A DNA stretch of 64,000 nucleotides. Origin: JAAFHB01 sp037133495 (GTDB lineage: Bacteria; Bacteroidota; Bacteroidia; Bacteroidales; Prolixibacteraceae). Every line of letters starts with the position of its first letter. Position 1 is the stretch's first letter. Below the pieces are notes generated by a model. The model searched no databases and was not told where the DNA came from. It was given only the letters and a program-made list of their open reading frames with translations. Location of the stretch: contig JBAXOA010000006.1 in assembly GCA_037133495.1 (NCBI GenBank), positions 1 to 64,000 on the forward strand, written 5' to 3'. Positions 17,951 through 27,275 of the stretch are shown piece after piece. The position numbers and the translations under genes are program-made.

Positions 17951-18550
17951 CTACGCCTTAAACCTTTTTGCCACTTCGTCCCAATTGATGATCTTAAAGA
18001 AAGCCTCAATATAATCAGGTCTTCTGTTCTGATACTTCAGATAATAAGCATGTTCCCAAACATCAATTCCCAGAACCGGAAAACCTTGTAAATCTGCAAC
18101 ATCCATTAGCGGATTGTCTTGGTTTGGGGTAGAGCTTACAACCAGCGCATCACCTTTTTGAACCAACCAGGCCCAGCCGCTTCCAAAACGGGTTGCTGCT
18201 GCTTTTGTAAATGATTCTTTAAACAGATCAAAAGAACCAAAAGAGCCATTGATCGCCTCAAGTAATTTGCCTTGAGGTGCAGAAGATCCTCCTGGGGTCA
18301 AAACATCCCAGTATAGATTGTGATTGTAGTATCCGCCGCCGTTATTCCGGATGACAGGAGCCAATTTTGATGCATTTGCAATAATCTCTTCAATGCTTTT
18401 ACCTTTCAAATCACTGGTTTCAATTGCACCGTTCAGATTATTGGTATAAGCAGCATGATGTTTAGTATGATGGATTTCCATCGTTTGTGCGTCGATATAT
18501 GGTTCGAGCGCTTTGTAATCATATTGGAGTACAGGTAGTGTAAAGCTCAT
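17951..18550 (-). CDS. sodA: Superoxide dismutase, Mn-type signature
   Basis: Converts superoxide to oxygen and hydrogen peroxide in the cytoplasm. The 199-aa protein has the Fe/Mn-SOD ligands H27 (MEIHHTKHH), H77 (YYNHNLYW), D163 and H167 (DVWEHAYY). The GGGYYNH context and the second-sphere NQDNPLM are of the Mn type. The Fe enzymes usually carry Gln near residue 70 and lack this Gln. Some Bacteroidota SODs accept either metal, so Mn preference is inference. It is transcribed toward yqeY. Confidence 0.92.
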   Translation of the reverse strand: MSFTLPVLQYDYKALEPYIDAQTMEIHHTKHHAAYTNNLNGAIETSDLKGKSIEEIIANASKLAPVIRNNGGGYYNHNLYWDVLTPGGSSAPQGKLLEAINGSFGSFDLFKESFTKAAATRFGSGWAWLVQKGDALVVSSTPNQDNPLMDVADLQGFPVLGIDVWEHAYYLKYQNRRPDYIEAFFKIINWDEVAKRFKA

Positions 18551-18932
18551 ATTATTTAATTTTAAATGTTTATTTTTATAGAACGAATAAATACGAAAAA
18601 TGTTTAGAATTAATCTAAATAAGAATAACCCTTAAGGTTTCCAAAACCTGAAGGGTTTGAAATAATGAATTTAATTTTCTTGTAGTAGTAACCATATTGC
18701 AGTAAATACGTCGTTAGAGGATCAATTAAGTTGTAGAAATAAAATAATGTCGTATTATTTTTCAATCAATTCATTAAATCGTGGTCATTAGTGAATGTTG
18801 ATTTTACGTTGCAGTGCTTTGCACCTTAAGAATCGTGTTTAATAATTCAGTAATTATCAGAGATCATTTTCAAATAAAATGAAAATCAAAAATGCGACAT
18901 TAAATCTTTCCGATTACTTAAATTCCATTATT
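18551..18932. other. Intergenic region upstream of sod and of the barrel pseudogene, with one hairpin
   Basis: This 382-nt divergent spacer must hold the sod promoter on the minus strand. The clear structure is a 14-bp stem with one mismatch and a 3-nt loop at 18627-18657 (AACCCTTAAGGTTT..). Its ends resemble the hairpin at 19719-19751, so both may belong to a family of dispersed hairpins. No gene is seen. Confidence 0.5.
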
Positions 18933-19702
18933 ATGAAAAAATCTATAGTTATATTTCTTCTTTTCAGCGCGTTCGGATTTGCAAAATCTGTAGGTCAGGA
19001 TACTGTGCGGGTAAAATTACCGGGCAAAAATGTCGTGACGGTTGTCGATGGACATGGGAATAATGCAAAGGTTGATGTTGGCAATAATGCTGTGCATGTG
19101 AATAGCGGCAAAGATGATACTGTCAAAATCAGAGTCGGGCGGAGAGTGGTAATTATCCGCAGCGGAAGACATAATTCCAACATCCGGCTCAATTATCTTG
19201 ATGACCGTAAATATGAGTTATGGACCGGAAAATCATCAGGGTTTAAGGGCCATTGGGCAGGATGGGAGATGGGTATCAATTCATTTTCCAAAGTTGATTA
19301 TAAAGGATTCATGCCCAATTTCATGGATCTGAACCAAAACAAGTCTTTCGAAACAGGCATTAATTTTTTAGAGTATAATATTGGGTTAAAATCTGATAAA
19401 AACAATATTGGGTTAGTTACGGGACTTGGAATTACCTATAATGATTATCGTTTTTCGAATGCTTTTACAATTGTCAATAACGAAGGTTTTGTTGAACCGG
19501 TTTCTCTGAATGAACGCAATCTTTCAAATCAAAAAGTCATGGAGACTTTAATATCAATCCTTTCCGCATTGGAGCTACAGCACGAATGGGTTACAGGGGG
19601 ATAAATGTTTTCGGTACCTCTTACTTTTCCCCCTTTTTCAGGAATGGCCGAGGTCCGGAGCTATTCCCGTTTACGATTGGCATCGTTCTGATGGATTGGT
19701 AA
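18933..19702 (+). pseudogene. Broken PorT-like outer-membrane beta-barrel protein
   Basis: The first part, from ATG 18933 (MKKSIVIFLLFSAFGFAKSV, a signal peptide), reads as an outer-membrane barrel protein up to about 19525: KGHWAGWEMGINSF, FLEYNIGLKSDKNN and GLVTGLGITYNDYRF. It then shifts frame and stops at 19604. The family's C-terminal strands continue in another frame from about 19516 to 19702: KSHGDFNINPFRIGATARMG, GYRGINVFGT and GPELFPFTIGI. Compared with the family layout, the central strands between these two pieces (roughly 60-70 residues) seem to be missing, so a deletion plus frameshift is likely. The estimate rests on remembered family layout. It is flanked by a hairpin on each side. 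Confidence 0.75.
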
Positions 19703-19718
19703 TCAGAATAATAATATA

Positions 19719-19751
19719 AAACCCGACAGGTTTTCGAAACCTGTCGGGTTT
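19719..19751. terminator. Perfect 14-bp hairpin, likely two-way terminator
   Basis: Arms at 19719-19732 and 19738-19751 (AAACCCGACAGGTT / AACCTGTCGGGTTT) with a 5-nt loop. It lies exactly between the end of the broken barrel gene and the convergent carboxylase operon, with A-rich and T-rich edges. Hairpins with this core are widespread in Bacteroidota intergenic regions. It may be a terminator or a dispersed repeat. Confidence 0.6.
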
Positions 19752-19782
19752 ATGTCCGATATTGAGGAGCAAAAAACTTGTC

Positions 19783-21321
19783 CTACAATGGAATATTTCC
19801 GTGCTTTTTTAATGGATTAGCCGTATGCTTGTTCTGGGTCATTTCCAACGCCTGAATCAATTTAAATCTTGTTTGTGATGGAACAATAATCTCGTCTATA
19901 TAACCCAGTTCGGCCGCTTTATAAGGATTGGCAAACTTATCGCGGTAATCTTCGATTTTTTGAGCAAGTTCCTCTTCGCTCATTTTCTCGCGGTGAATAA
20001 TTTTCACTGCACCGTCAGCTCCCATAACTGCGATTTCGGCAGAAGGATAGGCAAAGTTAATGTCTGCGCCAATGTGCTTACTGCTCATCACATCATAAGC
20101 ACCTCCATAAGCTTTACGGGTGATAAGTGTAATTTTAGGAACAGTCGCTTCTGCAAACGCGTATAAAAGTTTGGCGCCATGGCGGATAATTCCACCGTAT
20201 TCCTGAGCTGTTCCGGGAAGAAAGCCCGGGACGTCGACGATGGTCACAATCGGAATATTAAAGGCATCGCAAAAACGGACGAACCGTGCGCTTTTTACCG
20301 ATGAATTGATATCAAGTACACCGGCAAGACTTGCAGGCTGATTGGCAACTATTCCAACGCTGCGTCCCGCAAGCCGGGCAAATCCGATGATCATATTAGG
20401 GGCGAAGGCGGGCTGAATTTCAAAAAAGTTCCGGTCATCGGCGATGCTGGTGATCAGATCTTTCATATCGTATGCCTTATTCGGATCTTCAGGAATCAAA
20501 GTGTCGAGATTCTTGTCCTCGCGGTGTATGTCATCCTTGCAAGGAACGGCATGAGGCTCCTCGAGATTATTGGAAGGAAGAAATCCGATCAGCTCGCGGA
20601 TCATGAGCAAGGCATGCTCTTCACTATCGGCGGTCAGGTGGGCTACGCCACTCTTGGCATGATGAGTAGAAGCGCCACCCAATTCTTCCTTGGTCACATC
20701 CTCGTGTGTCACAGCCTTTACTACGTCGGGACCGGTCACAAACATATAGCTTGTATCTTTCACCATCACAATAAAGTCGGTGATCGCAGGTGAATATACG
20801 GCTCCTCCGGCACATGGTCCGAGAATGGCCGAAATCTGAGGAATTACTCCGGAGCTCATCACGTTGCGGTAGAATATATCGGCATAGCCGGCAAGACTTT
20901 CAATTCCTTCCTGAATACGTGCACCACCTGAGTCGTTCAGACCGATCAGCGGAGCGCCCATTTTCATGGCAAGATCCATAATCTTAACGATCTTATCAGC
21001 ATTGGCGCGGCTCATCGTTCCACCAAAGACGGTGAAATCCTGTGCAAAAGTGTAAACCAGACGGCCATCAATTTTGCCATATCCGGTGATCACTCCGTCG
21101 CCGGAGAATCTGCTGTTTTCCATTCCAAAATCGTGTGAACGGTGAACAACAAATTTGTCCAGTTCTACAAAAGTCCCCGGATCGATAAGTATCCCGATTC
21201 TTTCGCGGGCTGTTTTTCTTCCGGCAGCATGCTGACGATCAATACGATCCTGTCCTCCTCCTGACTCGGCTTCCAGATTTCGCTCAATGAGTCTCTCAAA
21301 TTTATCCTGTTGTGATGACAT
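19783..21321 (-). CDS. Acyl-CoA carboxylase carboxyltransferase (beta) subunit, propionyl-CoA carboxylase type
   Basis: Transfers CO2 from carboxybiotin to an acyl-CoA, most likely propionyl-CoA to methylmalonyl-CoA. The 512 aa contain two crotonase-like halves. The N half has GLNDSGGARIQEG and GPCAGGAVYSPAITDF. The C half has GFARLAGRSVGIVANQP, VDVPGFLPGTAQEYGGIIRHGAKLLYA (acyl-CoA and biotin pockets) and a KAYGGAYDVMSSK segment. MmdA of methylmalonyl-CoA decarboxylase is close in sequence, but adjacent biotin carboxylase and carrier genes favour a carboxylase. It is third in the operon, 58 nt after the carrier. Confidence 0.9.
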   Translation of the reverse strand: MSSQQDKFERLIERNLEAESGGGQDRIDRQHAAGRKTARERIGILIDPGTFVELDKFVVHRSHDFGMENSRFSGDGVITGYGKIDGRLVYTFAQDFTVFGGTMSRANADKIVKIMDLAMKMGAPLIGLNDSGGARIQEGIESLAGYADIFYRNVMSSGVIPQISAILGPCAGGAVYSPAITDFIVMVKDTSYMFVTGPDVVKAVTHEDVTKEELGGASTHHAKSGVAHLTADSEEHALLMIRELIGFLPSNNLEEPHAVPCKDDIHREDKNLDTLIPEDPNKAYDMKDLITSIADDRNFFEIQPAFAPNMIIGFARLAGRSVGIVANQPASLAGVLDINSSVKSARFVRFCDAFNIPIVTIVDVPGFLPGTAQEYGGIIRHGAKLLYAFAEATVPKITLITRKAYGGAYDVMSSKHIGADINFAYPSAEIAVMGADGAVKIIHREKMSEEELAQKIEDYRDKFANPYKAAELGYIDEIIVPSQTRFKLIQALEMTQNKHTANPLKKHGNIPL

Positions 21322-21379
21322 ATTTTTCCTGTTTATTAATTTAGTTTCCTTTACCTTTTAGTAATCCGTTGTCAACGAT

Positions 21380-21907
21380 TTAAGCCTCTTCCTCCTCGTC
21401 ATCAATAATCACTAAAAGTTGATTGTTGTCGACGGTATCGCCTTCTTTCACAGGTACTTCCCTCACTATTCCCCGTCGTCCCGCTTTAAATTCGCTTTCC
21501 ATTTTCATAGCTGAGAGCACAATTAATGGTTGTCCGGCTTCAACCTGATCACCAGGCTTGACGAATACCCGAACTACTTTACCGGGCATCGGAGACCTTA
21601 TGGTATTGTCGAGGCTGACCGGGGCTGATTGCATTCTGCTTTGGCGGTAGCGCGATTCGTTGTCAACTACCTCAACTTCGAACTTGAAATATAAAGTATT
21701 GACATTATAGTGCTTGGGTTGGCTGGATTCAACAACTTCAACATTATATGATTGACCGTTATGAAGAATTGAGAACTCCTCGCTTCTCACTTTAACGATA
21801 TCTACTTCATAGATTACATCGTCAACGGCAAGCGTCAGTATATTCCCTTCCCGTTTTATCTCTTTAACGATCGCATTACGGTTATTGACTTTAAGTTCGA
21901 GTTCCAT
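21380..21907 (-). CDS. Biotin carboxyl carrier protein subunit
   Basis: Carries biotin between the carboxylase and carboxyltransferase subunits. The 175-aa protein has an N-terminal beta-rich domain, a proline-rich linker and a C-terminal biotinyl/lipoyl domain (residues about 103-170) with the biotinylation motif SAMKME, biotin on K135. The start is at MELELKVNNR (21907). An upstream extension would run into the biotin carboxylase gene and has no family match. The very acidic end DDEEEEA is notable. It sits 64 nt downstream of the biotin carboxylase. Confidence 0.92.
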   Translation of the reverse strand: MELELKVNNRNAIVKEIKREGNILTLAVDDVIYEVDIVKVRSEEFSILHNGQSYNVEVVESSQPKHYNVNTLYFKFEVEVVDNESRYRQSRMQSAPVSLDNTIRSPMPGKVVRVFVKPGDQVEAGQPLIVLSAMKMESEFKAGRRGIVREVPVKEGDTVDNNQLLVIIDDEEEEA

Positions 21908-21971
21908 TTTAGTTAATTTATCTGCAAATGCTATGTTGTTGTAATATATTGAATTAATGAAGCAACGAAAT

Positions 21972-23495
21972 CTACAGCCTCGAAGTGAATTTTCGAATTT
22001 GTCGTTTCCAGTTAGTTTCCTTTTTTGCCGATGGTGCAACATTCGTTTTTTTGCTGTTCTCAATGCCTAAGACATATTCTGCAAACGTGGCAATCATCGC
22101 AATATCTTCACAATGCCTGTCGCATTTACCTTCTGCATGCAAAAATTCACTGTTTTTCTCAATAAAATGAGTATTGTAAGTCCCATTTTTAAAATCAGGT
22201 GTTTCCATGATACGCTCGAGGAACCGTATTGTAGTTTTTACACCGGTAATCTTATATTCGTAAAGAGCACGGCGCATTCTTTCAATAGCTTCATCACGGG
22301 TTCTGCCCCAAACTATCAGTTTGCTTATGAGTGAGTCATAGTAAATAGGAATAGTATACCCTTCATAAACGTAGCCATCGCATCGTACACCAAATCCGAA
22401 AGGTTCGGTGATATGGGTGATCGTTCCAGGATTAGGCATGAAATTATGATCGGTATCTTCGGCGTATATGCGACACTCGATTGCATGACCGCTTTGTTTC
22501 AGATCTTTTTGCTTAAAAGGAAGTTTATTTCCCTCTGCAACCCTTATTTGTTCTTTCACCAGATCGACACCGACAACACGTTCAGTTATTGGATGTTCGA
22601 CCTGTAAACGGGTGTTCATCTCAAGGAAATAGAAGTTCAACTCCTCATCCATAATAAATTCTATAGTTCCGGCACCCTCGTAATTACAGGCATTGGCTGC
22701 AGCAACTGCACATTCTCCCATTATTATTCTTACTTCAGGAGTCAGCAGAGGAGAAGGTGTTTCTTCAACTACTTTTTGGTGTCTGCGTTGAACCGAGCAC
22801 TCGCGCTCAAAAAGATGGACAGTATTTCCGTATCTGTCAGATAGTATTTGAAATTCGACATGATGGGGTGAATCAATATACTTCTCAATGTACAGGGCAT
22901 CATCGCCAAAAGCCGTTTTAGCTTCCGATCGTGCAGCACGCAGGGAGCTTGTAATCTGCGATTCTTTCTTTACTAACCGCATCCCTTTTCCACCGCCACC
23001 TGCCGACGCTTTTATCATTACCGGAAGGCCTATTTCCATGATGTGTTTAATCGCTTCTTCCTCACTGGTCACCTTTTCAGTGGTCCCTGGAACAACAGGA
23101 ACACCAGCTGCGATCATCTTTTTTCGGGCGCTGATTTTATCTCCCATCGTCTCAATAGACTCAGGTGAAGGCCCGATAAAGCAGATTCCTTCTTCACGGC
23201 ACCGGCGCGAGAAAGCAGCATTTTCCGACAAAAATCCGTAACCGGGATGAATAGCATCGGCACCCGACATTTTTGCCGTTTCGATGATTTTATCCATTCT
23301 GAGATAACTCTCGGATGAAGGGGAGGGGCCAATATTATAGGCCTCGTTAGCATATCTTACATGCATTGCATTACGGTCAGCATCACTAAAAACAGCAACT
23401 GTCTTTATTCCCATCTCCCGACAGGAACGCATAATCCGGATTGCAATTTCTCCCCGGTTGGCGACCAATACCTTTTTTATCGGTTTTTGTTCCAT
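21972..23495 (-). CDS. Biotin carboxylase subunit of acyl-CoA carboxylase
   Basis: An ATP-grasp enzyme that carboxylates biotin with bicarbonate and ATP. The 507-aa protein begins with KKVLVANRGEIAIRIMRSCR, followed by the ATP-binding KASAGGGGKGMRLV near residue 165, ERECSVQRRHQKVVEE and LEMNTRLQVEHPITE. It is longer than AccC (about 450) because of a C-terminal tail of about 50 residues, as in propionyl- or pyruvate-type subunits. It is the first gene of the three-gene operon, divergent from pepE with only 41 nt between their starts. Confidence 0.92.
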   Translation of the reverse strand: MEQKPIKKVLVANRGEIAIRIMRSCREMGIKTVAVFSDADRNAMHVRYANEAYNIGPSPSSESYLRMDKIIETAKMSGADAIHPGYGFLSENAAFSRRCREEGICFIGPSPESIETMGDKISARKKMIAAGVPVVPGTTEKVTSEEEAIKHIMEIGLPVMIKASAGGGGKGMRLVKKESQITSSLRAARSEAKTAFGDDALYIEKYIDSPHHVEFQILSDRYGNTVHLFERECSVQRRHQKVVEETPSPLLTPEVRIIMGECAVAAANACNYEGAGTIEFIMDEELNFYFLEMNTRLQVEHPITERVVGVDLVKEQIRVAEGNKLPFKQKDLKQSGHAIECRIYAEDTDHNFMPNPGTITHITEPFGFGVRCDGYVYEGYTIPIYYDSLISKLIVWGRTRDEAIERMRRALYEYKITGVKTTIRFLERIMETPDFKNGTYNTHFIEKNSEFLHAEGKCDRHCEDIAMIATFAEYVLGIENSKKTNVAPSAKKETNWKRQIRKFTSRL

Positions 23496-23536
23496 TTTTT
23501 TTTTTACTTACTTGCGATGTCAAAATTAATATTTTT

Positions 23537-24247
23537 ATGAAACTTCTGCTCATCAGTAATTCTACGAATCCGGGCGAGCCATATCTCGATTATCCTAAAC
23601 ATGAAATTAAGAAATTTCTTGGTGATAAAATGGTAAATGCCCTTTTTATTCCTTACGCCGCTGTGACTTTTTCGTTTGACTTATATGAGGCAAAAGTAGA
23701 AGAGCGATTTGCGGAAATTGGACATCATATTACTTCTATTCACCATTTTGCCGATCCGGTTAAAGCTGTGCAATCGGCAGAAGCAATTGTTGTTGGAGGT
23801 GGCAATACCTGGCAGTTGGTGCGGATGATGCATGATAAAAGGCTGATGGAAGCGATTCGGATAAAGGTGCTCCAGGGTACGCCATATATCGGATGGAGTG
23901 CCGGTTCGAATGTCGCTTGCCCTACTTTACGAACAACGAATGACATGCCGGTGATCGATCCAAAAGGATTTGATTGTATGGATTTAGTGCCTTTTCAAAT
24001 TAATCCGCATTATCTGGATGCCCACCCTGAGGGTCATGGCGGTGAGACTCGGGAACAACGAATCGCTGAATTTTTGGAGATAAATCCGAAAATTAATGTC
24101 GTTGGATTGCGGGAAGGTACGATGTTGAAATACGAAAATAACAAGCTAATTCTGATCGGAACCAAAAGCGCACGGATTTTCAGGAAAGGGATTGAACCTC
24201 AGGAACTAAATTCTGGTGATAATTTTGATTTTCTGCTTCAACGATAG
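23537..24247 (+). CDS. pepE: Peptidase E (alpha-aspartyl dipeptidase, family S51)
   Basis: Hydrolyses dipeptides with an N-terminal aspartate in the cytoplasm. The 236-aa protein has the nucleophile motif GWSAGSN with S121, the upstream VVGGGNTWQL, and a family-type C-terminus. The start at ATG 23537 (MKLLLISNS) gives the family N-terminus. Upstream in-frame codons overlap the divergent biotin carboxylase gene. Confidence 0.93.
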   Translation: MKLLLISNSTNPGEPYLDYPKHEIKKFLGDKMVNALFIPYAAVTFSFDLYEAKVEERFAEIGHHITSIHHFADPVKAVQSAEAIVVGGGNTWQLVRMMHDKRLMEAIRIKVLQGTPYIGWSAGSNVACPTLRTTNDMPVIDPKGFDCMDLVPFQINPHYLDAHPEGHGGETREQRIAEFLEINPKINVVGLREGTMLKYENNKLILIGTKSARIFRKGIEPQELNSGDNFDFLLQR

Positions 24248-24385
24248 CTTTAATCGATAATTCAGTGCTTGTAAATGCTGAAAAATTGAAGCCTGTTCTT
24301 TTCAATCTCGTCCAGCCATTGGGAAAGTTAGCAGGAAACGATGCCTGTGCTATGGAATCAGTATGCGAAGAATTTGCTTTTGTAT

Positions 24386-24598
24386 TTAAAATTTCATCTT
24401 GAGCTGAGGATTTTTTTTCATTGATGCGAAGTGTTTTTCAACCAATGCGTCTATCTCCCGGACACATCTCGTGCAGCCGGTTCCGGCATGGGTGAAATTT
24501 TGAACGTCAGCAGTTGTAAGTGCTCCTGCGCGTAAGATTTTTATTATCTCTTGTGCAGTAACATGATTACACAGGCACACCAATCGCTTCTGACTCAT
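24386..24598 (-). CDS. BFD-like [2Fe-2S]-binding protein
   Basis: A 70-aa protein with the spacing C8-x-C10 and C42-x2-C45 seen in the bacterioferritin-associated ferredoxin / NirB-type [2Fe-2S] domain (CLCNHVTAQEI, GTGCTRCVREI). Such free-standing domains may mobilise iron from bacterioferritin or act as electron carriers. No bacterioferritin lies nearby, so the partner is unknown. Confidence 0.85.
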   Translation of the reverse strand: MSQKRLVCLCNHVTAQEIIKILRAGALTTADVQNFTHAGTGCTRCVREIDALVEKHFASMKKNPQLKMKF

Positions 24599-24714
24599 AC
24601 AGGAATAATTTTGCCTGGGATTTTATTTAAGGAATTGTCAATTAACAATGTTCAATTCTGGATATCTATCATAAAGATCATTGTAAATTTAGCATTATTA
24701 ATTGATAATTATTT

Positions 24715-25869
24715 TTATGACGGATCTTCAAATTTAATTTTGAAGACTACAACTTCAGGCGAATTTCCAATCCTTACAGGAGGTCCCCATGAACCAAAAC
24801 CGGACGAGACGTAGAAATTTGTATTACCTTTTTTCAGAAAACCCCAGCTGAGTTCGAACACTGCTTTGGTAATGTAACTGAGAGGCCACAATTGCCCGTG
24901 GTGGGTATGCCCCGAGAGATGCAGGTCAACATTTTCGACAGTTGCTTCATCAAGATTAAAAGGCTGGTGATTCATTACAATAACCGGAAAGGTTTTGTCA
25001 ATACCGGTCATCAGCTCTTTCAGTGATTTACGTCCGTTTTCGCCCATCCTTCGATTATCGCGGTCGTCGCGTCCGATTAACTGAATGCCATTCTCCAAGG
25101 TAAGGACTTTATCGCGCAACACATTGATATGAATGCTTTCCAAATACGGCAAGGTTTTCTGGATTCCTCCGATATATTCATGGTTTCCGGCAATGGCATA
25201 AACACCCATCCGTGATTTGATCTCCTGAAGGTGCCGTCCTAAATTTTTACGAAGTACCGAGGCGATATCGCCGTCCACCAGATCGCCGCAAAGCAACACC
25301 AGATCCGGCTTTTGATTATTGATGATCCTCACTAGTTTTTCCTCCCGGCTCTCTCCGATCAGTGCACCAAGGTGAAGATCGGAAGCCATGACGATTCTCA
25401 TTTCGCGGCTTCCCGTTACCTTCTTCGGAATAGTCAGCGCGATCTCTTTGACACGGGTAGACCAGGCATTAATTGTTCCGGCAAGCACAACCAGTGAAAC
25501 AAAAGCCACAGTAATGATACCAATTTTGAACCTCAAAGCCTGTGTAATCTCCGGAAGGAAATGGAAAAAATAGTTGAGCAGCCTGATGATATCGAAGAGC
25601 AAAATAGTAAGCGAGAAGTAAAGCATAAAGGCAAGCCAAAATGCTCCGGCACGATAAATCCATTCACTAATTACTGATGAATGAGTATGCTCGAGAACTT
25701 CGCCAATAATGAAACAGGAAACAATGAGCCAAAATGATATTATGTAGCTTTTTCGCCATACCGGTGATATTGAAAAAGCTTGTAATCCTCGCGAATAAAT
25801 CAGAAAATTCAGCGAAAAATAGATCAGAAGGATGGTCCCGAAAAAAATAAGAAATGAAGTGGTACGCAT
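24715..25869 (-). CDS. Membrane-anchored calcineurin-like metallophosphoesterase
   Basis: The N-terminal half (about residues 1-150) holds four to five hydrophobic segments. The C-terminal half is a metallophosphoesterase domain with DLHLG, CGDLVDGD, GNHEY, VMNHQP and SGHTHHGQ, the complete metal-binding set. The architecture matches the YkuE/YaeI-type phosphoesterases, some of which act on UDP-2,3-diacylglucosamine or phospholipids. The substrate here is unknown. The start at 25869 (MRTTSFLIF) is chosen because a TATTTTTG promoter-like box at 25895-25888 on this strand overlaps the alternative start at 25890. Confidence 0.85.
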   Translation of the reverse strand: MRTTSFLIFFGTILLIYFSLNFLIYSRGLQAFSISPVWRKSYIISFWLIVSCFIIGEVLEHTHSSVISEWIYRAGAFWLAFMLYFSLTILLFDIIRLLNYFFHFLPEITQALRFKIGIITVAFVSLVVLAGTINAWSTRVKEIALTIPKKVTGSREMRIVMASDLHLGALIGESREEKLVRIINNQKPDLVLLCGDLVDGDIASVLRKNLGRHLQEIKSRMGVYAIAGNHEYIGGIQKTLPYLESIHINVLRDKVLTLENGIQLIGRDDRDNRRMGENGRKSLKELMTGIDKTFPVIVMNHQPFNLDEATVENVDLHLSGHTHHGQLWPLSYITKAVFELSWGFLKKGNTNFYVSSGFGSWGPPVRIGNSPEVVVFKIKFEDPS

Positions 25870-25923
25870 TGATGTAAAAATTTTGCTCAAAAATAGACTT
25901 TATTACATTTTTATAACGGATAG

Positions 25924-25957
25924 TTTGAGTAAATGTTTATATGGTTGTTTATCTTTG
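25924..25957 (+). promoter_or_regulatory. Bacteroidota-type promoter upstream of the DUF6452 gene
   Basis: TTTG at 25924-25927 is followed after 22 nt by TATCTTTG at 25950-25957, a full match to the TAnnTTTG -7 element. It lies 23 nt before the start codon at 25981. Confidence 0.6.
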
Positions 25958-25980
25958 CCAATTGACTAAATAATCATTGA

Positions 25981-26469
25981 ATGAGGTATTCCCTGATCCT
26001 GATTTCACTTCTCATTTTTGCCTTCACGTCATGTTCTGATGGAGACGGGTGCTATGAATCGGTAGATACATTTATGGTGGCTTCTTTATCTGTAAATGGA
26101 TTTAAGCCCATTAGTTCTATGGTAATCAGAGGTGTTAATCGCAATGATACGGGTGATATTCTGGTGAATGACCAGGTCTCATCTTTAACAAAACAATGTG
26201 CGCTGCCACTATCCTTGTCAACTGATTCAACGGGATTTGTTATTAAGGTCAATCAGATTAGTGATACATTATATATAAGGCATACAATGATTCTCAATTT
26301 TATATCCGAGAACTGCGGATTTGCTCCTAACTATATTATTTCAGGTTTTCGCCACACAAAGGGTATCGATTCGGTAAAAATTACTGATTCAAAGGTTAAT
26401 CCAAAATCAATAGAGAAGAAAACGAATGACCAAAATATTAGTATCTATTTTACTGCTGCTACTCACTAG
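25981..26469 (+). CDS. DUF6452-type lipoprotein
   Basis: A 162-aa predicted lipoprotein with signal peptide MRYSLILISLLIFAFTSC and the lipid-attached cysteine at C18. The rest is beta-rich, with conserved-looking cysteines (CALPLSL, NCGFAPNY). It resembles the DUF6452 family, commonly found next to a DUF6048 gene in Bacteroidota, as here. Function unknown. The end overlaps the next gene by 44 nt. Confidence 0.75.
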   Translation: MRYSLILISLLIFAFTSCSDGDGCYESVDTFMVASLSVNGFKPISSMVIRGVNRNDTGDILVNDQVSSLTKQCALPLSLSTDSTGFVIKVNQISDTLYIRHTMILNFISENCGFAPNYIISGFRHTKGIDSVKITDSKVNPKSIEKKTNDQNISIYFTAATH

Positions 26470-27232
26470 CAGTTTATCCTGCTTTTCGCAAAAGAAGCCG
26501 GAGGTATGGCGCTACGAGGGTCCCCGGGTTGGAATCGATCTGTCGCGTTTTCTGGTTCCTTATATGCAGAAGGGCAAACGAAACGGATGGGAGATACAGG
26601 CTGATATTCCGTATAAAGGAAACTGGTTTCCAACAGCAGAGGTTGGCATGCAATGGTTTGATGATCAAAGAGATGGATTTCGTTATAAAAATAATGGCAC
26701 CTATGCCAGATTAGGCGTTGACTTGAATATTGTAAAATTTGAATCACTTAAAGATCACGATTTTGTCTTCGTGGGAATGCGTTACGGCTATTCGGTATTT
26801 AATCAGCAATCTGAAGGTATTGGTTATTCAAACTACTGGGGGACAATAACATCATCAATACCAGTCCGAACCATGAATGCACATTGGGCGGAGCTTCTTT
26901 TTGGTATGAAGGGCGAAATATTTACTAATTTTTTTCTTGGATGGTCACTAAGGGCTAAATTTCCACTGGCCGTCACAAATGATGTTAACATAAAACCATA
27001 CATAATTCCCGGTATCGGTAAAATTACAGGTGGCACTCCTTTTGATTTCTCGCTGTGCGTTTATTACCGTTTTCCTATATTTAAGACCAAGACCATCCCA
27101 AAGCCGATTAAAATGGGCGGAACAACACATCCCGGCGAAAACGACGGCGATGATCCGTATAATCAGAATAACTCCGGCGGATCGCAGTCAGGAAGCGGCA
27201 GTATGCGAAATTTAAGAAGTGGCGGCCGGTAA
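26426..27232 (+). CDS. DUF6048-type outer membrane protein
   Basis: A 268-aa protein with a signal peptide (MTKILVSILLLLLTSSLSCFSQ) and a beta-barrel-like pattern of alternating aromatic and polar residues, for example GIDLSRFLVPYMQKGKRNGW. It ends in a low-complexity Gly/Ser/Asn tail (NNSGGSQSGSGSMRN). It resembles the DUF6048 family. The 44-nt overlap with the upstream lipoprotein gene points to coupled translation, so the two probably act together in the outer membrane. Function unknown. Confidence 0.75.
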   Translation: MTKILVSILLLLLTSSLSCFSQKKPEVWRYEGPRVGIDLSRFLVPYMQKGKRNGWEIQADIPYKGNWFPTAEVGMQWFDDQRDGFRYKNNGTYARLGVDLNIVKFESLKDHDFVFVGMRYGYSVFNQQSEGIGYSNYWGTITSSIPVRTMNAHWAELLFGMKGEIFTNFFLGWSLRAKFPLAVTNDVNIKPYIIPGIGKITGGTPFDFSLCVYYRFPIFKTKTIPKPIKMGGTTHPGENDGDDPYNQNNSGGSQSGSGSMRNLRSGGR

Positions 27233-27275
27233 GGAATAATTTGAAAATTGAATTACCTTAATTGCAAATATCTCT

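Noticed and set aside
24248..24385. Open frame after pepE reading NSVLVNAEKLKPVLFN.. to a stop
   Set aside because: Only about 50 codons, no ATG, no recognised family. The opposite strand is also open here, so the openness is not informative.
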